From Siphonodentalium dalli (Eukaryota; Mollusca; Scaphopoda; Gadilida; Siphonodentaliidae): a stretch of DNA of 64,000 nucleotides. The notes beneath the pieces were generated by a model. It was not told the origin of the DNA. It saw only the letters and a program-made list of their open reading frames with translations, and made no database searches. Shown piece by piece: positions 54,616 through 64,000 of the stretch (within the stretch, counting starts at the first letter, position 1; each line of letters begins with the position of its first letter). Location: positions 185,679,122 to 185,743,121 of the forward strand of contig CP136069.1 of assembly GCA_032622095.1 (NCBI GenBank), in the 5' to 3' direction. The translations under genes and the position numbers were made by a program.

Positions 54616-55379
54616 ATTAAAGAACATGTAATTCACTCAAGCTTAATAGCAACTTAGCTAATAAATGTGAAAAAGGCCTCCCGTAAATATCTGGATTTGG
54701 GGCACCCATCGTATGGATTGGGATACTCACAGGTTGGTATTGGATACTAGGTGTGTGGTTTGTAACTCTGTATATGGTTTGGTGCACTTTGGAAACTTGT
54801 ATGGTGGCATATATCACTACTTATTGGCTATACATTTATTTCAAGTGATATGTGAATATTTAGCACAAGAAAATCAACAATAAAAAAACACTTCAATTGT
54901 TAACTTCCGACCGTCATTTTCGCCATAATTTTGAAAACTTTTGAGATTTACTATTATCGGATTATAATTGGACATCATGTATGGTGGCGCAACTAGCCAA
55001 TTACATCTATAAATGGAAACGCGATCTGGTAAATTTAGTGTAAAATGCTCATTTTACTGCTTCCGGTTGCAATTTGTTTTGCCATTTTATATTTTTATAG
55101 TCAAATTATGCATGGCAACAAGATTAATGTGTTTTTGTTGCAGATTTTGGTATCATTATTCATGCAACTTTAGGCGACATTGAAGTAAGTGGTAGTACAC
55201 TCCGGGAAATGTCTCGATGGCCATCTTGCCTGGTACATAATCGGCCACATGTTAACGTCAAAATAGTTTGAGCAGACATCCTTTATATAGTATAATATCC
55301 TATGGTCGACCTGGTTCCCAGACTAAAATTCCAATTTTTACCATTTTCTTACCATCATATTTTCACCATTTTTATGTGT
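54616..55379. other. Intergenic, no gene seen
   Basis: AT-rich sequence without a recognised feature. Confidence 0.4.
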
Positions 55380-55550
55380 ACCCATACCATGTATGGTACA
55401 CATAATGCCAGATGTCCGGATCAACCATCCGTCGTTCGTCCGTCCGTCTGTCCGTAGACACTTGCTATCCGATTCATTTACTCAAATATTTTTTATCGAA
55501 TCGTGTTCAAATTTTATGTGCATGTTTATGATGATACACTTCTCACCTGT

Positions 55551-56275
55551 ATAGTTTTTGGTATCGATCGGTTGATCGGTTTAGAAATTATTAACACTTT
55601 GCATCCGCACATAGGCATGAGCTATCCGATGCTGTAACCAAAGTATTGTTTGTCCGATTGTTTTCATATTTGATATGTAGGTTTATAATGACACACCCCC
55701 TCACCTGTATAGTTTTTGGTATCGACTAGTTGATCAGTTTAGAAAATAATTAACCCTTCACACACATGCTATCCAATGTAATAAGTTGAACATATTTCTT
55801 CTGATCTGCCTCATATTTCTTACCTAGGTTTTCCTTAGCATGGACTTCATCTGTATGTTTTTGGTATTAATTAATTAACCCTTTTCACTCTTATGTTTAC
55901 TTAGAACTCACGCAAGCTGCTATGACTCAAAACATTTTTCATCTGATCTACACCAAATTTGGTACACGTGGTCCTCACCCCAAAATACAGATCAAGTTCA
56001 AATTTGGGTTTGATCCGATATATTTTAACAGAGTTGTGGCCCTTTATAATTCAAGTAACTGATAATGTAGTTGCATGTAATAGACTGGGAATATTAAGAC
56101 AAAGTCATTCCCACAGAGCAGTCAGTTATTAGCTATGGATCAGTACAGTGTATTGGGATATCCACCATATGGTATAATTGAAAATGATTAACCCTCTCCA
56201 CACATCATATGGTTTTGATGCTTTTCATTTGATCCTTCTCTCATTGTATGTACAGGTTGATGGTGATCCACTTTT
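55551..56275. repeat. Duplicated 0.7-kb repeat, copy A (uninterrupted)
   Basis: Begins near TTTTTGGTATCGATCGG and runs to GGTGATCCACTTTTATC. Copy B follows directly at 56276-57835 and is identical over long stretches. Confidence 0.85.
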
Positions 56276-57835
56276 ATCGATCGATTGATCGGTTTAGAAA
56301 TTATTAACACTTTGCATACACACATAGGCATGAGCTATCCGATGCTGTAACCAAAGTATTTTTTGTCCGATTGTTTTCATATTTGATATGTAGGTTTATA
56401 ATGACACACCCCCTCACCTGTATAGTTTTAGGTATCGACTAGTTGATCAGTTTAGAAAATAATTAACCCTTCACACACATGCTATCCAATGTAATAAGTT
56501 GAACATATTTCTTCTGATCTGCCTCATATTTCTTACCTAGGTTTTCCTTAGCATGGTCTTCATCTGTATGGTTTTTATACCCCCCGCAACGAAGTTAGGG
56601 GGGGTATACTGGAGTCAGCTTGTCCGTCCGTCGTCCGTCCGTCCGTGGACACAAATTTGTCCGGAGTTTTTCTCAGTCGTTTTTTTATCAATTTCCTTGA
56701 AACTTGGCACAGACATCAATCACCATGGGAACCTGTGCACCTGCGATTATGACGTCTGTCGGACCTTTTTTGGTGGAGTTATCCCCCTTTTTCGACTTAG
56801 AAATTTTTCGCAACATGTATACTTTTGTCCGAGATTTTATTCCTACATTTTTAGGTCAATTTTTTTTCAAACGTGGCACAGATATTTAGTACCATGGGAA
56901 ATTGTGCACCTGCGATTATGACGTCTGTCCGACTTTTTTTGGTGGAGTTATCCCCCTTTTTCGACTTAGAAATGTTTTTGGCAACATGCATAATTTTGTC
57001 CGAGCTTTTATTCCTACATTTTTCGGTCAATGTTTTTTAATCTTGGCACTGATATTTAGTACTATGGGAACCTGTGCACCTGCGATTATGACGTCTGTCC
57101 GACATTTTTATGTGGAGTTATTCCCCTTTTTTTACATAGAATTTTTTTCGCAACATGCATAATTTTGTCCAAGCTTTTATTCCAACATTTTTCGGTCAAT
57201 AGGTTTAAGATTAGGGTTATGGTTGTACACCTGCAATGGGAACTGTTATTTTATTATTTGAACTAAATGTTTACTGACATGTGAAACATCTTGGTATTTT
57301 AAAATCAGGGGGGTATCCGTAGTCCCATTGGGACAGTCACACCTCTAGTTGGTCTTAATTAATTAACCCTTTTCACTCTTATGTTTACTTAGAACTCACG
57401 CAAGCTGCTATGACTCAAAACATTTTTCATCTGATCTACACCAAATTTGGTACACGTGGTCCTCACCCCAAAATACAGATCAAGTTCAAATTTGGGTTTG
57501 ATCCGATATATTTTAACAGAGTTGTGGCCCTTTATAATTCAAGTAACTGATAATGTAGTTGCATGTAAAAGACTGGGAATATTAAGACAAAGTCATTCCC
57601 ACAGAGCAGTCAGTTATTAGCTATGGATCAGTACAGTGTATTGACATTGTCAGATAGCAGCTGGTGTTTACAGACTCTGTGTCTTATCTTAGAATAAAAT
57701 TAAATCACCCATTGGGTAGTTCCACCATATGGTATCATTGAAAATGATTAACCCTCTCCACACATCATATGGTTTTGATGCTTTTCATTTGATCCTTCTC
57801 TGATTGTATGTACAGGTTGATGGTGATCCACTTTT
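56276..57835. repeat. Duplicated 0.7-kb repeat, copy B, split by an insert
   Basis: Matches copy A on either side of 56577-57349; also has about 65 extra bases near 57650-57715. Confidence 0.85.
56577..57349. mobile_element. 0.77-kb non-autonomous element (ATACCCCCC hairpin end)
   Basis: Starts with the hairpin ATACCCCCC/GGGGGGTAT and ends GGGACAGTCACACCTCTAG. Copy A reads GTTTTTGGTATTAATT across the site, so the insertion lies between T and T/G, with at most a TT duplication. Inside are three repeats of about 180 bp with GATTATGACGTCTGTC and GTGGAGTTATCCCCC. A Helentron-like TT target is possible but not proven. Confidence 0.75.
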
Positions 57836-58417
57836 ATCTTGCATGGATTTTGGGATTAAAATTAACCCATTCCATAGACACATGATACCCGATTGGCAGA
57901 TATTAAATTATACCTTTCACTTTGAGCCAGGTTCATTAAGGATTTCTAAAAATAGAGGAAATGTCTTATTTTGAAATTCCCTCTATTGCATTTGTGGTGC
58001 ATGATAATAATAATGTTGCTTGTATACTTGAGACTGACTTATTGTATGGGCTTCTAAATCCAATTACATTCATTTATAGACTATTTTGCTATCTCATTTG
58101 TTATCTCTAATATTTGTTATTGATAATATTTATATATCATGTCATTAACAAAATTAACCCACCCATTCCATAGACATACAGTATGCTATCCAATGTAATG
58201 ACACTAATATTTTCAATCTGACCACTCTCAAATCCCACCTCTAGCATTTTTTTTAAATTCGAAATTTAAAAACAAATTTAGATTGAATTTCCTCGCTCAA
58301 TTTAACACGCAAAAAATATTAAAAAACTTTTATAATAATAAAAAAATTATTCAATTAAAAAAAAAAAATTGTCATTGACACTAATTTGTTTTAGTTGTAT
58401 ATCATTAATTAGGTGTG

Positions 58418-58920
58418 ATGTCCTGTTTTGAAAATATGAAGATTTTATTGCAATAGTTGCATGTAATATAATGATATCAATAAATTGCCATGTGAACATC
58501 CAATATCCAGACTATATGAGTGTACCTTTAATAGATGTCATTCCAAGCGAAATCTGTTATTAATTGAGTGATGACATATGTTACAGAGCTCTAGGGGGTG
58601 GTTGTATGAAGGTAAAGATAAACAACCTGCTGGCTGGATAATTGTTTATCCTATTTGTCAAATTGATTAATGGCTAAACCATTGGATCTCACAGTGAGAG
58701 GTCCTTGTGTGAATAGGGACAGAGTTATGAGATTTAAAATGACTCCCCCCACCCCAAATACTTTAACCCCTTAAGACAAATTATATGAGCTTTTGATTTT
58801 AAATTTAAGTACTGATATATGTATTACTGTGATCATATCTTTGACCAATTATCAGTTATAGCTAATCGCTATCGCCAAGGTATGGGTTAAACATCTGCCG
58901 ATCATGATCAGCCTCTCGTT
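58418..58920 (+). repeat. Uninterrupted copy of the repeat at 28695-30555
   Basis: Inverted relative to the intron 10 copy. It supplies the empty site GGATAATTGTTTATCC for the 1396-bp Harbinger-type element. Confidence 0.82.
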
Positions 58921-59544
58921 ACCCAAAAGTAATGACTTTAATTCCCTCCATGAAACGCATAAACATTTTGGATATGTTATTATTTTGTCACATTTATCAG
59001 TCAGGGATCTTGACTGAGTTTGTGGTCGGCAGATTTTTTAGTTAAAGATGCATATGGATTAATTATCTCTTCATATAACAATTTTGAAATAGTTTCGTGG
59101 GTATAACATAATAAATATGAATTGAAGACCCCTGTCTGGAAACGCTTCTATCAATTAGTATTGATTTTATTTTGAATATTTTATTATAAAATGAGATGAT
59201 TAAATGGGACACTTTATTGTTCTATTTTTGGTACAGACCATTCAGGTGATACCACATAGACATAGAAATCATTAGGTTGTTCCTATAGCTACTAGCACGC
59301 TCTGAACGTCAGATGTCCGAGAATGATTGTATTTTTTTATTCCATAGTTATAAGCGATAATGAGTCTAATTAACGTTTATTTGTGACAAAATTACACAAT
59401 CAAATTTCTGGTCTCTGTTAACAGTAGGGTTATTCGATTCATATCTAATACCCCGGTAACTACCGGTATATAACACATGTTATGATGTTTACAAAGAGAT
59501 AGAACATAATTCCAATTTTCACCATTTTATTTTCATATTCCTGC
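58921..59544. other. Intergenic, no gene seen
   Basis: AT-rich sequence without a recognised feature. Confidence 0.4.
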
Positions 59545-59930
59545 CTTTTGACACAAAAATGACGACTGGAATTCTTGGGGATTTTGGATATGTTATTATA
59601 TGGGTATAGTCACATTCAAAAACACCAAAAGATAGTACATAGAAATTTGTTTACAGTTGGGTGGTTCTTTCCATCAGTTTGACTGGAAGAATAGGAACTG
59701 AAAAATTGACACAGGTGAAAGAGCCATAAATAAGACCCTATTTCAAAGAGCTGTAGAAAAATGTTCCCCAATGCGGATTTTGGATATTTTGTTCTCCAGA
59801 TTATGCCCGACAATATGACACAAAAAATACACTGTATGAACTGTTACATCGGAAGTCGTTCTATCGTCGGTTTGTGATGGTTCTTGACTGATTTGTGACC
59901 GTATGTGACGGTTCCTTATGATCAAAATGA
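59545..59930. repeat. Dispersed repeat, copy 1
   Basis: 59545-59825 matches 62920-63215 in direct orientation (GATATGTTATTATATGGGTA, AAAGAGCTGTAGAA). 59845-59925 matches 62745-62830 inverted (CATCGGAAGTCGTTCTATCG). Confidence 0.8.
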
Positions 59931-60246
59931 TATATTTTCACGACTTTTTGACAGTTAAAACACAATTTTGGAGCGATCTAGCTGATAATTTGATTATTTT
60001 TTCCATTCCCCTCACAATCAGTGGCCCAAACGAGTGTAATAATAACGAAAATTCCATTGTGTGTTTCATAACAACGACGTAAACCGTGAATTTTGATATT
60101 TGTTTGGGTTCTCTCCTGATCGAGTCGGTTCTCTCCCCATTTAATCGGTTTTATACGGGTAATACTATGGCTAATATTTGGCAAGATAATGGTTCAAACT
60201 GACCATGTCGTGAAATTAACCAAAGATAAACACCACAAAATATGCA

Positions 60247-60644
60247 TTAACCCTTTACCCAACAAACCGGCCAAAACCAGCCAAATAAAGCTTCAACAGC
60301 CTAAAATATCTTCGGTCTGTCTCAATAGAACCATACAAATATGGATATCATTGGAACCGGCTCCTTGACCACATTGTGATGGTTACAGTTATGCCCTGTG
60401 CCAATGCATTCTCTTATATATGCGAGTCGACCATAGGTCGCCTCGCATATATAAGAGAATGCATTGGCCTAAAAAAAATCTTTTTAACACTTTTTACCAT
60501 TTTTTCTTACATTCTTTAACAATTTTATAATTTTTAATGTGTTAAGCCAATGCATTCTCTTATATATGCGAGGCGACCTATGGTCGACTCGCATATATAA
60601 GAGAATGCATTGGCACAGGACCGTTCTGTTGGGTAAAGGGTTAA
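60247..60644. mobile_element. piggyBac-type MITE, copy 2 (two full hairpins)
   Basis: TTAA-bounded, inverted CCCTTTACCCAACA ends, nearly identical to 51474-51843. Two long hairpins (about 60401-60469 and 60546-60614) with reversed centres GTCGACCATAGGTCGCC and GGCGACCTATGGTCGAC. Confidence 0.92.
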
Positions 60645-62740
60645 GTTGAAATTTGCACCATTGTCATCAATTTCTATGAATTACACTGCCTTCCTATGCT
60701 TATTCAATAACATGTGTTACGCCTATCAAAATTCACCAAGTCGCCAGCTAGTTTGAAAAATAACGCGTTTTGCAGGCCCAACATTGCCATGAATCAACAG
60801 CCGGTTAACTATAGTGTAATTTCATAGCGCTGGACTTCGGAAAGCGTGAGCGTATATGGGATATATTGAGTTATCTGTCTTGTATTTTAATGTTGTCTAT
60901 TTTTGTAAACGCTTTTTAATCAGCAAAAATCCAAAAAATAAGACGTTAGAAGTTCGTAGACAACTTGACATCCATACATTGTTTTGATTACGCAATTTAT
61001 GAAGTTTATGTTGGGCATCCGCTTGCTGGATGCTGTTTATATAGGTTAGGTGCTAGAATTCGTTATTTCTTTATCGCACTTGTTCTGCTGTTCGGGATAG
61101 TCTGATAGGCAATCACTCAGGGTTTGTTCTAACTTCTAAGCCTCTAGACAGTGAAGCCATGCCACTCCTGTTAAGAGATACCTTATTACAACCAATCATG
61201 CAATTAATTGAATCCACTCGCCTGTAAGAGGAAATAATTGTTTTATACTAGTAAAGTCTATCTTTTGTAATATTAAATAAACTAAAAATTGGATGAAGTG
61301 AAAGCAAAAATTATTTGGTCACCCGCCTTTCACTTACTATAGCAGTCGCCCCGAACATGCAAGATCACCCGGGGTAACTGGTCTTGGGCATGAGTAGTCA
61401 CGCATCCTCAGGGATATTCTTGAATGTACCAATACGGGTACCAATACTAAACCTTTAAAAGTAACTCAATCAGCCAATGGAAGTTTTACAAAATCATGTG
61501 ACTAATGGCCAAAAGAGTACAAGTGAAGACGGGGCCCATGTGATGTCGACCCCATATGAAGACCCAAATACGAAGACGACCCGACGCGAAGTTGACCTGA
61601 GAGAAGTCGGCCCCGATGATTAGATAGGAATTGAATATTGTTAATATTATTTTAAATGAGCATGGCAGACAATTACACTTTAAACGAACACATTATTTTT
61701 ATCACAATGTGTGTATGTACATATAAGGAGGGACTTTCCTCAGTCATTGTTGTAAAATCAAACTAAGGGAACAATTTCAACATATTGTTGGTGTGAAATT
61801 TCCAACCAATCTAGTGTAAGGTATGAAATTTGTAACTCTTGAAAAATTGGCCAAAGTTTGGGGCATACACCAATTAAGCACCCCTCCCTGTCCAAGCCCC
61901 GCCCCTCCCCACCACGCATATCCCCCGGCCACGCCATAACATATCAATGATTCAGTTGAACGTGATTTTATAAGATATGTTCATGTCTGGGCGACGAACA
62001 TGCGTAAATGTCCCTTAGGCGGGTCTTTCGAGGAAGAAATATGTTGGTGCTGATATCGAAACATTGTCCCGCCTTGATCTTTCAATCATGCATGGCCCTG
62101 TATTAATTAAATGAATAACATCTCATAATCTCCTGAAAGTAGATTTCTATTACCAGTGGTATTTATATATAGGCATGCAGGCATGATTATGATGGTATAC
62201 CCATCGGGACGTTCAATGTTTTGTTTCTGTCAATTAATGTCACTTACTATTATTATTAGGTATTTATTATATTATTTCTTAATATACCTGTTGTATTATG
62301 TAAATGTCATAAGCTACAGTCATTATTCGGCCCAAAGTGCAGAAATAAATCTTATATATAGAACCGTCACAGCCACGATTGGCTTCAAATAGAACCGTAA
62401 CACGCACACGTGTTGATTACGAGGCTACTGTTCCAAATTATCAACCGCTATCGGATATTTTCTCAGCTATTTTACAGATGAATAACACGTGTAAACGTTA
62501 CACTCAGTGTTCGTGTTCAGAATGCGTTACGTATTTTATACGCCACCGAAAACAAAAGAATTGCGTTTACGTGGCTTGATTTTCAGTGATAACATGTTGA
62601 TATTTACGCGTTAACTCGCTAATTCCGAGTTAATTGTGATCTAGAGTTCGCGTTTTGATAATACGACACTTCTACAGCCTCTGTTCATTCAGGAAATTAT
62701 AATACATTCAAGATATCTATAATTATGCGTGATTTTAGTA
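60645..62740. other. Intergenic, no gene seen
   Basis: 61,550-61,610 has a run of loosely repeated GACGACCCGA/GAAGTCGGCCCC motifs. No supportable coding sequence or RNA gene. Confidence 0.4.
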
Positions 62741-62744
62741 TTTT

Positions 62745-63215
62745 TAATCATAAGGAACTGTAACAAATCAGTCAAGAACCATCACAATACCGGCGATAGA
62801 ACGACTTCCGATGTAACAGTTCCTACACAGTGCAAAAATAGCTTGTTACCAATTGGCTCTTGGTTCATCTTTTTTTGTTTTTTTGTTTTTTTGTTTTTTT
62901 ATACATATTCTTGTCTTTTGACCCCAAAATGACGACTTTCCCATCCTGGGTTTCATGGAGATTTCGGATATGTTATTATATGGGTATAGTCACATTCAAA
63001 AACACCAAAATATATTGCATAGAAATTTGTTCGCGGTTAATTGGGTCTTTCTTTCCATCAGATTGACTGGACTATAAGGAACAGCAAAATTGACACAAAA
63101 AGTCTATTTTAAAGACCTATATTTCAAAGAGCTGTAGAACATTTCCCCAATAGCGGATTTTGGATATGTTGTTCCCTATAATCTGCCAGACAAAATGACA
63201 TTAAAATTTGTTCTA
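62745..63215. repeat. Dispersed repeat, copy 2
   Basis: Counterpart of 59545-59930, with the first 85 bp inverted relative to that copy. Confidence 0.78.
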
Positions 63216-63480
63216 GGTTCACCTCGAAATCGAATCTCAACAACAAGACCAAAAGATATATATGCCCTGCCCTGTTAGTTCAATGTTACAAAGTTCCCTG
63301 TCAGCATGGTTCGAACATCAAAACGTTCCCATGCCGGTTTCGTACTGGTGGAATATGATCTCTACGGGTGTTCGCCAGAATAGAGATTTATGCCATGATC
63401 TATCTCAAGTTTTACCAGGTACGCATACGTTTCAGATAAAACGCCACCTTGTCATACCATATATACATGAAATCGGAAAA

Positions 63481-63552
63481 GAATCGGCTACCATATCAAT
63501 GCGCGGCCTCCATGATGCGTTATGCACATGACCGACTGAGCCACCATGCTCC
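63481..63552 (-). repeat. tRNA-like SINE head or tRNA pseudogene
   Basis: On the minus strand GGGAGCATGGTGGCTCAGTC carries a perfect box A (TGGCTCAGTCGG, 63543-63532). The box B candidate GGTAGCCGATTC is poor. No cloverleaf could be closed, so it is more likely a SINE head than a functional tRNA. Confidence 0.35.
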
Positions 63553-63776
63553 CAAAATGGGTCTATCTTCTCTATCACAATAACAAAAAATAATACCCAT
63601 AGCGGTATTGGTATGTATACATAGTCTACATTGTGTAGCAAACAGTAAAGGCATCCATGTCTTTAGGGACATGCGATTCGACTTATCGAAAACATATTTG
63701 TATAACCGATTTGCCCTTGAGAAGAAAGCAAATATTGTATTGCACAATTCAGTATAAAAACAGTCAGTTTCCAAAT

Positions 63777-63918
63777 ATGGACGAAGAAGGATTTAGACCT
63801 TGGATCCAAGTGAAAAATCGGAATGTTTGGTATGTCATTTTGATTATCACTGTTATCGGGGTGATCGCAGCCGCAGTAACGTATATAGTTGGATTTGGCG
63901 TAAACCAGGAAAAACAAG
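63777..63918 (+). CDS. First coding exon of a single-pass (type II-like) membrane protein, continues off window
   Basis: ATG 63777 opens 47 codons plus one base, closed by donor AAG|GTGGGT. About 17 mostly polar residues (MDEEGFRPWIQVKNRN) precede a hydrophobic helix, VWYVILIITVIGVIAAAVTY, and then GFGVNQEKQ. An N-terminal cytoplasmic tail followed at once by a membrane anchor suggests a type II protein, such as an anchored enzyme or receptor; the family cannot be told from one exon. A TATAAAAA lies at 63752, too close to the ATG to be its TATA box unless the transcript starts very near the ATG. Confidence 0.6.
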
Positions 63919-64000
63919 GTGGGTTGCACTTCAGGCTAACAATTACGTCTTGCAGAATGCAGAGATCATTGTATAATACATATTACGTAAATATATTTTC

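Noticed and set aside
55380-55460. CRISPR-like array suggested by CCGTCCGTCTGTCCGT repeats
   Set aside because: Simple-sequence repeat common in these eukaryotic elements; no spacer structure and not a prokaryotic context.
63262-63531. 89-residue plus-strand open frame as a gene
   Set aside because: No recognised domain, overlaps the tRNA-like repeat at its end, and has no convincing splice or start context.

Overview
The window reads as nuclear DNA of an intron-rich, AT-rich animal. The metazoan-type RAD9, the very frequent ACATGTA-type short repeats and the mix of transposon families point to a marine invertebrate, most likely a bivalve or other mollusc (inference; no species can be named). 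Four protein-coding loci look real. (1) A THAP-domain, P-element-type transposase gene lies on the minus strand at 1-2914; its long exon runs off the left edge. (2) A 17-exon plus-strand gene at 15818-39154 is open, in phase across every junction, and predicts 1019 residues. It joins a CARF-like DNA-binding region, a complete Mutator-like (MULE) DDE transposase core, a SWIM zinc finger and a C-terminal PHD-like finger. (3) An intronless but complete RAD9 checkpoint gene lies at 49512-50975. (4) The first coding exon of a single-pass membrane protein lies at 63777-63918 and continues off the right edge.

Region 4083-14780 is a decayed RecQ-like helicase gene in four recognisable pieces. It is broken by frameshifts, a LINE 3' end, a 453-bp Harbinger-type MITE and a young full-length Ty3/gypsy retrotransposon (4953-11843). 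The two 226-bp LTRs of that element appear identical. It has a 4-bp target duplication, a tRNA-Leu primer site, a textbook TTTAAAC -1 frameshift site between gag and pol, and an unusual extra first ORF carrying the catalytic blocks of an SGNH/GDSL esterase.

The introns of the 17-exon gene are a museum of non-autonomous DNA transposons with readable target duplications: hAT-like (8 bp or near), Harbinger-like (TAA/TAG), TTAA-flanked elements, and a Mutator-type element with 68-bp perfect terminal repeats and a 9-bp duplication. They also hold a 1.1-kb minisatellite and several long hairpins. Paralogous empty sites inside the same window prove two of the insertions.

From 39155 to the right edge, apart from RAD9 and the last exon, the sequence is repeat-derived: TTAA MITEs, Helitron-like tails, a 670-690-bp tandem duplication carrying long hairpins, a palindromic CTTAAG array, and a 0.7-kb duplication split by a 0.78-kb insert. 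All gene names rest on motif recognition by eye; no database search was possible.
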